This document shows, one piece after another, positions 34,260-43,200 of a stretch of DNA of 64,000 bases. A program made the position numbers and the translations under genes. Origin of the DNA: Brachionus koreanus (taxonomy: Eukaryota > Rotifera > Eurotatoria > Ploima > Brachionidae). Numbering within the stretch: position 1 is the stretch's first letter; every line of letters begins with the position of its first letter. The notes under the pieces were generated by a model. That model made no database searches and had not been told where the DNA came from. It saw only the letters and a list, made by a program, of their open reading frames with translations. The stretch is taken from NCBI GenBank assembly GCA_016987375.1, contig PJRA01000401.1, forward strand, positions 1,038,308 through 1,102,307, read 5' to 3'.

Positions 34260-37200
34260 GTAGGTTTAAAATTTTATTTAAATTATATTATTTTAATATT
34301 TTAAAATATTTTTAAAAAAAAGTCTATTTTTTATTCATTTCCATTTTTGTTTTTTTAAAAAAAAATTTTCATATGATCATTCAATCAAATCAATCAAAGT
34401 TTTTTCAAATATGTTTTTTTTATTTTGACATTTAAAAATCTTCATTATCATTCAAAAATAAAAAATACAACCAAGTCAGCATTATAATCACTTGTAGTTG
34501 CTTGATAACTCGAAAGTTTTATCTGCTAAAGCAATAAAAATTTGGCTTTTTTCGTGATAATTCAAAATTTTCTTCTCATTTTTATCAAGTCTAGCGCCAA
34601 GAGAAAAAAAAATAGGAAAATATTAATCACTAGTCAAATATATGAATTGAAATAGAAAATTTTGAGAATTTTGGGACTGTTTGATGAAATAAATATATTC
34701 ACCCTTTCAATTATGCTTCGCTACAATCTAATATACGCTTTTTTGGACCATGCACCAAAGTACACTTGTTTCAATACGCTATGCATTTAGTGTAGCACCA
34801 CAAATTTGCCAAAACTTTTAGTTAAGCTATTAGACCATGTGTTAACATAACTAGTAATGTTAAAGCATGGGCAAATTTTATTTTGGTGCATGGTCCAAAA
34901 GCGTGTCTTAGATGTATCACTTGATACATTTAGCAAAATGATTTTTGACCCTAAGAAAAGAAGCTATTTTAAAAATTTTTTTTATTCAAAAAATAAAAGC
35001 TTACGAGACATTTTATTATTTCTGTTAATAATAAAATTTAATTTTTTAGAATTATAAAAAAACAAAAAATAACACAACAATTTCTGTATTAAGTCATGTG
35101 AAAAAAAATTACATAGATAATGTTTAAAAGACTTAAAAAATGAGCAATGATTGTTTTTAAGTCACAAGTAAGTCAAGTCAAGTCAGTGACTTTTTTGTGA
35201 CTTAGACTTAAAACTGCGCTCTATAAACAAGTCTGAAAAAAAAACAAATTTCAACTTTTATGAAATGTCTAAAAAAATGAATAAAAAAATTATTTTTCTG
35301 AAAATAAACTTGTGACTTTGATGACATTTAGATGTATATCATAATTAACTTTGCTTCCATAGCAGCATTTCATAAAGACTAAAACAGCTTATAAATTTTT
35401 TTTAATAATTCCACTTTTAATTACATGTATTAGTAGCTTTTGACTAATACGAATGATGGAAAAAATTCATAATCAGTGTATCGTCAGTGGGGGCCACTAG
35501 ATCACCAAAACTTGTTTTTGGTCGTCTTGATGGCTGCAGAGGTTAAATTTTTTTTTCCTAAATTTTATCGTTTTGTCTTATACTTAATTTTTTCATCTAA
35601 AAAATTTATTATTTGAAATTTTTTTAAAATTTTATTTTTGTACATATTTTGGCGGTCCTATGGTGGCCACTGACGGTACTCAACAATATTTATAATTCTC
35701 AAATTTCTGGTTCACGTAAATTGCTCCTTAAATATTATAGTTTTCAATTCTAGTAACAAGTCTTTGCCAGTTTTATGCATTCATTTTTGGTTGAAAAAGT
35801 TGGTTTTAAATTAAACTTTTCATTATTTGAATTAATTGTTTTAAAAAACTGGTTATACAAGTCATTGAGTGACAATCTTGGAGAATGTATTCTTGACCAT
35901 TTCTAGATGGTTTTAATTTGTCTTATTACCAATAATTTTAATAAGACGTGTAATAAAAATTTAGTATTTTATAAAAAAAAATTCCATTATTAAATATAAA
36001 CCTTAATTTAATTAAATTCCAAATTTTTTATAAAAACTTTTAATTTGAATAGAAAATCTTTGAATAAAGTATTAAAATTAAAATTTGTTTCTTAAAGGAT
36101 ATTGAAGATGAGAATGTGGACGATTCCGATATCATTGAAAAAATAGAATATCTGATAGAACAAAATGGTATTCAACTTAAAAAAAATCTTGTAGAAGCAC
36201 AGACCGGATATGATAATTTTAGTCTGCTTCACTATGCATCAAAATCTTGTCGATTTAATTTGGTCAATTTCTTTATTAAAAACCTCTGTCTAGGTACAAT
36301 TGGAAAAAAGCAAATAACTAATTTATTGCTATTTTTAAATTAAGATGTAAATGTTTGCTCCAAAAGCAAAATGACTCCACTTCATCTTATGGTAAAATTA
36401 AACATTTTTCCCAAAAGCTCTGATTCAACCTTGTTTTCTTGTGTGAATTCTAGTTCAAGCAAAAAGTCAAAAGTAATTTTAAAAAAAATTTTATTTTTAA
36501 TTTTTTTAAATTTATTTGAAATTTATTTTTAAGTTCATAAGTACAATTGAAAAATTAATCGAGCATAATTGTGATTACAATTTACAGGACGATTCGGGCT
36601 TTACACCACTTCATTATGCCGTTTTTAAAAACAACTACGAAGCAGCTAAAATTCTTCTTAGTCTAGAAAATATAAGATTGGATGTAATTTTATTTTTTAA
36701 TAATTAAAAATTTTATAAACATTGGCAAGGATCAAAATTTTTTATTCTTAAATATTCTCTATCTCAAAAAAAGCAATTTTTTGACAAATTTTAAAAATTG
36801 ATTAAAGCTTTGCTGGATTTAACGGCCAAGTAAAAATTTTGATCAAATTTCATTTTTCAAATATGATCAAAAAATTTTAAATGCGCAATTATATTTTTTA
36901 TAAATTACAATCCATTTTCAACCTTTTTAAAATGAAGTTTTGAAATTTAAAAATCTGTGATGAAATTTAATTGCGCATTTAAAATTTTTTGGTCATATTT
37001 GAGAAATTAAATTTGATCAAAATTTTTACTTGGCCGGATTTAACAACGTCTAATATTCTTTTGTTTCCTTTTGTGGATAGGGCTAAGGTTTGTCAAGTAA
37101 AATGGACACAAAAGAATACTTGATGTAGTTAAATATTTAAAAGCCTAAATCTTTTTTTTTCGAAAAACTGATTGTTATTTTTCTAAACAGATTTTTTTTT

Positions 37201-40200
37201 TGATTTGGGCTGTTACACCAGAAGGTCTTCAGCCTAGTTTATTTAAAGCAAAATATACTATATAGTAAAAGTCTGAAAATAAAATTAAATAAAATGAGTC
37301 TAAAATGTTTTAAAAGAGTCTAAAATTTTGTTTTTGAATGGACAAAATAATGTTCTAATCGAAAGAACCCGACCATTTGCGAATCGAAGGTACTCTTTTA
37401 ACGAGTCACTTAGAATTGGGTTTTCTGACGAAAGTGATTTGTCTATGTATTTATAGGATAATTGATTGAATCTGTCTAAACAGATAAAAATAGGCGTGTA
37501 TTAGTAGTAGTAGTGTTAGTTAACTGCAGTTTAGGGTAAACCTAAACCAGTGCGTGATGCGCTTAGCCCTTAAGCGAGCCATTGCAGTTGTTTCTTTTTT
37601 TAATCCCAACACTTCATTGTCAATTCTTGATTTAAAACTGTTTACTGACTTTGCCGATATTACATAATCTGATAATCCATTCCAAATTGACATCACTCTA
37701 TTAGTAAGAAAGTTATATCGGAAAGAGCCTCTTTTGTTTATTTCCCGGACAAGTCCTTTATTGTGAGATCTTCTCAGATTCAATGACAGAAGACAGACTT
37801 TTCGCATTATTTTTTCCATTTATTAAATCAATTTCATCGAATACGTTTACTATTTTAAACATTTGTATTAAAGCCCCATCTTAGTCTGCGGTCCTCTAAT
37901 CTCTTTCATCATACGTTTTTTTCTTAATTGGTTTGATTAATTTTTTCGCTCTTCTTTGAACTTTTTCGAGAGTTTTGATATCAGTTTTTGCTGACGAGGA
38001 CCACATGCTTATAGCAAATTATAGGCTAAATTTTACTAATGCAGTATACAGTGGCAATACAGTCTCTTTGCCGAGATATGAGAGAATAATTTTTGATCTG
38101 GCCCAAAATTTGGTTTGCTTTTGTACCTGATACTGTACACTGTCTGCTCCACTTCAAATTATCAGAAACGATTAGACCAAGATCTTTTTCTTCAGTTGCT
38201 ACTTTGAGGGTATGTGTGACTCCCGCATCCGACATTTGGTAATCATGGTGAGTTCGACATTTTCCAAAATACATAGACTTACACTTAGGTAAATTCAATT
38301 CGTGTATGATATGAAAAATAAATTTTCTCAAATATTCATGGTATTTCGTCAGATTTTTAGTTTACATAAGTTTTCTCAAAAATAAAATTTAAGATAAAAA
38401 AAATTTCCTCTTACTACTTATTCAAGGCTTATTTTGTAGTTTAAAACAGCATTGTCAATTATATTATATATCAAAAATGAAAATAGGTTTCTATTTTAAA
38501 AAAGCTACAATTACAAATTAATTTTTAGTCAAAATGATTTTAAGAAAAATTCTAAATTTTAAATAAAAATTGCACATCTTAATCATAATTATCTGACACT
38601 TGAAAATTTTTTGAATGACAGTTAATTAAATTATCTTAGGATACGTTTCTTACTAAATTATTATTATTATTATTCAGGGCGATGTTAAAAAAAAAGTAAA
38701 ATAAAAATAAAAAATTAAATATAGTAAAATAAAATCTATTTTAATATGATTTGAGGAGTAGTTTTAGGATTTTTCTGTTTTTCTCACTCGATTCTCTAAA
38801 AAGCTACCTAATTGACTCCATCGTTCCATCTTTGCTTTCTTCTTTATTAAGCTTGTTTTCAAGCTTTATCCTATCTCTTGCTTTGGCTGCCATATTTTCT
38901 ATATTGTCTTTTTCTTCTAGGATGATTTTCATATCATTTATCACGGATTTTTTGCTAGTTCTATTTTCTCTATCTCTTGTTTCATTTAGGATATTGTTCA
39001 CTAGTGTTTTTGTAAATTTGTTGTTTGCTAGTCTCATTATGAAAGATAGTTTTCTCTTTACCAATATTCTCTCCATTGATTCCATATTAATGGCCGCCAT
39101 CAGTTTTGTTGTTCTTGATCTCTTGCAGAGTCCAAACATTTTCTTTACCAAGTTGCCATCTGTTGTTTTAATTTTTTCAAGTGAATTCGGTTAAGCTTGA
39201 TTGCCTCGCATCCATAGGTGAGTATTGGTCGGCAGAATGACTTGTAGAGGCAGGTTTTAATATTTGTTTTTAGCGGTAAAAATATAAATCTAGCAACTAT
39301 TTTTTTCCTAACCTATTCTAATAAAGCAGCTTTAAGACAGGACAGGACTATTTTTGCATTTCTTCTCTTTTGTATAACCACAAGGTCTACGACGGTGTTT
39401 TGGACCATTTGAAGATATTAATGCATCAGCTTGATAATTTTGATCAATATTTAAATAATTCGGTTCATCTAATTGTAAGGGATTTGATTATTTGTTTATT
39501 TATCATTTTTTAAGAAAATTAATTAAGTAATAGTAGTAAGTTGTCAATTAATATTTACTGATTTTTCTTATTATTTAGTGTCAGAATTAGCTAGAGGAAA
39601 ATAAAAAAATTAGAAATTAATAAATAAAAAAAATTTAGCTATCAGTAAATAATTTTTTTTTTTTACTTGCAGTTAGAAAAAATTTTCTAGATGAAAGAAA
39701 TAGATCTCCCGTCAAAACGATCAGCATGTTTTAATGGCGGTCCTATGGCCGCCACTAACGGTACCCAACACTAATTATTTTTATTTTATTTTTTTAATTT
39801 AAAAGAACATTGTCTCGGTACAGTATTCTCTGTAAATGCAAAATGCATTACAGCCAAATTAGTCCTAATTTAAAATATACTAAATTTACAGAAAGTTTCA
39901 TTAGAATAATCTAAATAATGGAAAATTTGTTTCTTATTTTTATCAAAAAAAGTTATAAGAATTTAAACAAAATTTTTTGGCATTATTGTACTTGATTTCA
40001 CAAAACCCATTTACATAAATTCACTAAATAAGATACAAAATAATATTTTAAAATATTGGAATAAATTTTTTGTTTAAATTTTACAACTTAGCCTTAAAAA
40101 TAAATAAATGTTGATGTATTATTCAAGGACAAGTCAGTAACTTTAAACTATGATCTTTGAGCAAGTTTTTCTTGTATTTTTTTTTTGTATGAAAATGCTG

Positions 40201-43200
40201 AAAAATAAAATTTAAAATATCTAGCTCGAAGATGAAAATCAAATGAGTCCATTGCATTTGGCGTTCAAATACAGCAACGATGATCTAGCCAATTTGCTTA
40301 TCGAAAAGTGCAATTCGGATGCATTGACATTTTCATCCACAGACACTCTACCTTTACACGTAGCTTGTAGACAAAAAAAAGACAATCATGTTTTGGTTAA
40401 AAAAATTTTAACCAAACTAAAAACCAGCGTATCTTCAAATAATTTTGCAGATCTATTAAACAAAGTAGACACAACTAAAAATAGCATGCTACAAATATCA
40501 ATTGAAAACAATCATTTAGAAACAGTTGATTGTTTGCTTAAAGAATTTTCAGCTCAGATCAAACTAGAGGATAGAAACGGCAATATGCCTATTCACTATG
40601 CAGCCAAATACTGTACTGGCGATATGCTAAAAGTATTGATAAAATATGACGTTTTTAGCAACAAAGCAAATTCAAATCTAGAAAACGCATTGCATATATC
40701 AGCTGCCAATAATAGATACAAATTCATACGCGAGTATTTGGCGCATGAAAGTCACCTAATAGAAAACCAAGAAAGCAAAGACTATATTTCCAGTGTGAAG
40801 GGTCTCAATCGAGCTGGATATACTCCTTTATTTTTGAGCTTAATAAACGGACATGTGAAGTGCACCGAGGCTCTAATCACCTCTGATTATATTGATCTGG
40901 ATGCAAAAGACCCACTTGGCAATTCCATCTATCACATTTGTGCTGCTCACAATAACTTTGAAGCCATGCGTATTCTTTTAACTAAAAAAGACTACAAATT
41001 TGTCGAACCACTATTCATCAAAAACAACAAAGAAGAAAATGTTTTGCACACTGCTTGCACTTATGGACATTTGGAAATAATTAAATTGGCCATTACCAGA
41101 CTAAACGAAAGCTATTCGTCCATGGAAAGCTATTTGACTTCAAAAAACAAGGAGGGAAAAACTTGTTTTCACATAGCTTGTTCAAAAGGATTTTTCAACA
41201 TTGCCGAATATTTTCTAAAAGACTTGAATTTAGCATATTTAATTGAGCAAACAGATAGTTCAGGCAATACGCCTTTACATTTGGCATCCAGCAATGGCCA
41301 TCTAAGCATTGTCAATCTGCTGTTAGAGCACGAGACTCAGCTGTATGTAAGAAACAAGGACGGAAACACCGCTCTTGAGCTCAGCTGTCGACTAGGCTTT
41401 TTTGAAATAAGCAAAATATTAATTTCAAAATATTCAATAATACAGAGTGATGAGGTGGAGAAAAAAAGCGAGTATCCTTTGCATATAGCGTGTCATGAGG
41501 GTGCCTATGAGCTTGTCGAATTACTGCTTGCCAAAGGCGCAGTAATTGACATTTTGACTGATGAGAACAAAAATTGTTTGGACATTGCCATTAATAGGGG
41601 ACACCGAGAGGTCATTAAAGTTTTATTAAAAGACAAAAATTGGGACAAATTAATCAATGTGAATTCAGGTGATCGAATAGATCACAAAATTAATATAATA
41701 AATGTGGCATTTAGAGATCAAATAGCTCAATTTGCGGTAAAAAAAGAAAATCCGCAATTAGCTGCCATGTATGAGAACAAATTGTGGGAAAGTTTTAAAC
41801 TAGTTTTGGACAATTGCAAAAATGGAAGCGATTTTAACTTTAAAAAATTGGATCCACCGTGCAAAAATTTACAAAAACATCCATTGATGCTAATGGCTCG
41901 TTCAGGACAAGAGTCCTTGCTTAAACATGAAACAACTGAACAATTGCTTAAACTTAAGTGGAGATTTATACCCAGATTTGCTTTCTACTCCAACATATTC
42001 ATGTATTTGTTGTTTTTGATTTTGTTCGCTTTGTACACAACAGAGTTGTCGAACTATGCGTCAAATAAGCATATCAGAGAGAATCAGATGACATTTGAGT
42101 CGAGTTTGTCCTCGTTTATTCTGGTGTGTATAGCAATTAATTTGGTGAAAAAATTTCTACAAGTTATACTCGTGGACAGATTTTCTTTTTTTGTATCGAT
42201 ACAAAATTGGGCTGAAGTTTGCACGTTTGTGATGGCTTTTGTGGCTATTCTAACCGATTCATTGGCACTCAAGCTAAATCTGTGTTCAATAGCAGTCTTG
42301 AGTTCATTTGTAGTTTTTTCATTTTTGATCCAGAAACTAAAAGTTTTCGGTCTCTACGTGCTGGCCTTTCGCCGCACAATTCAAAATTCGGCAAAATTTT
42401 TTCCAATATTTTTTCTCATTTACATTGGCTTTAATCTGTCCTATCGAGTGCGCACTAATTTTGGTGTAGAATTTTTCAACACAACCACTGGACTGACACT
42501 GATTAGAACTCTTGCAATGGCTCTTGGTGAGCTAGACAGTGATTCGATGGGCCTTGACTTTGACACCATTGACTCAGCACTCTTTCTAAATTATCTTATT
42601 TACATTATGTTCATTGGTCTTATGTGCATAATTACATTTAACCTTTTTGTCGGTAAGTTTTTCAAAGTTTATTTAATTCTAAATTTAAAACTGATAAATA
42701 CACTCTTGAATATAAATTTTTGCCAAATTATTTATCAAAAAAAAAAGTTATGCTAGAATATTTTTAAACGTAAGAAATCATGAATAAAGAAAATTTATGG
42801 CTGTTAATTGAAAGCTTTTTGATTTTTTGATTTTTTTTTTTATACTTTATTGTTTATCTTTTTTCTGTGTCGAGCTAGAGCTCTTTCACTTTATTAGTTG
42901 AATCTTTTGAATTAACAATAATTTACCAAATTAATTAATATTCTTAGGAAATAAGTTTTATTTTTTCTATTTTTCTATTTTTCTATGTTAATTTAATTGA
43001 ATTATACGTTTTCAAATTATTACATGAAAATGGCAATTGAATTTTGTATTATGCAATTACCATCAATTTTTTTTAATGTTAGAAAATGCTTTATTTATAA
43101 AATTTAATTTTGATAATTGAATTCTTACAATCTTAAAAATCTTGAATTTAATCCATTCAATAATGTTCATAAAGTCTTTTTTTAATACAACTAAATTATC

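Larger units (their letters stand above)
34260..36097. other. TRPA-like intron 1 (1.8 kb)
   Basis: AT-rich; contains the foldback element at 34735-34904 and a family A foldback at 35472-35688. No exon is seen. Confidence 0.6.
36684..39384. other. TRPA-like intron 4 (2.7 kb), transposon-filled
   Basis: Holds a Mutator-like foldback element (36824-37035) and two different minus-strand non-LTR retrotransposon relics (37497-38335 and 38790-39280). No channel exon is hidden here: the flanking exons are both in phase 0 and join directly. Confidence 0.7.

Noticed and set aside
34857..35057. 66-codon frame next to the family D foldback
   Set aside because: Starts inside the foldback arm and runs into AT-rich DNA; no support.
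38751..39194. Plus-strand Leu/Phe/Ser-rich frame of 147 codons
   Set aside because: It is the complement of a retrotransposon C-terminal region; the apparent hydrophobic protein is an artefact of Lys/Glu/Asn-rich antisense coding.
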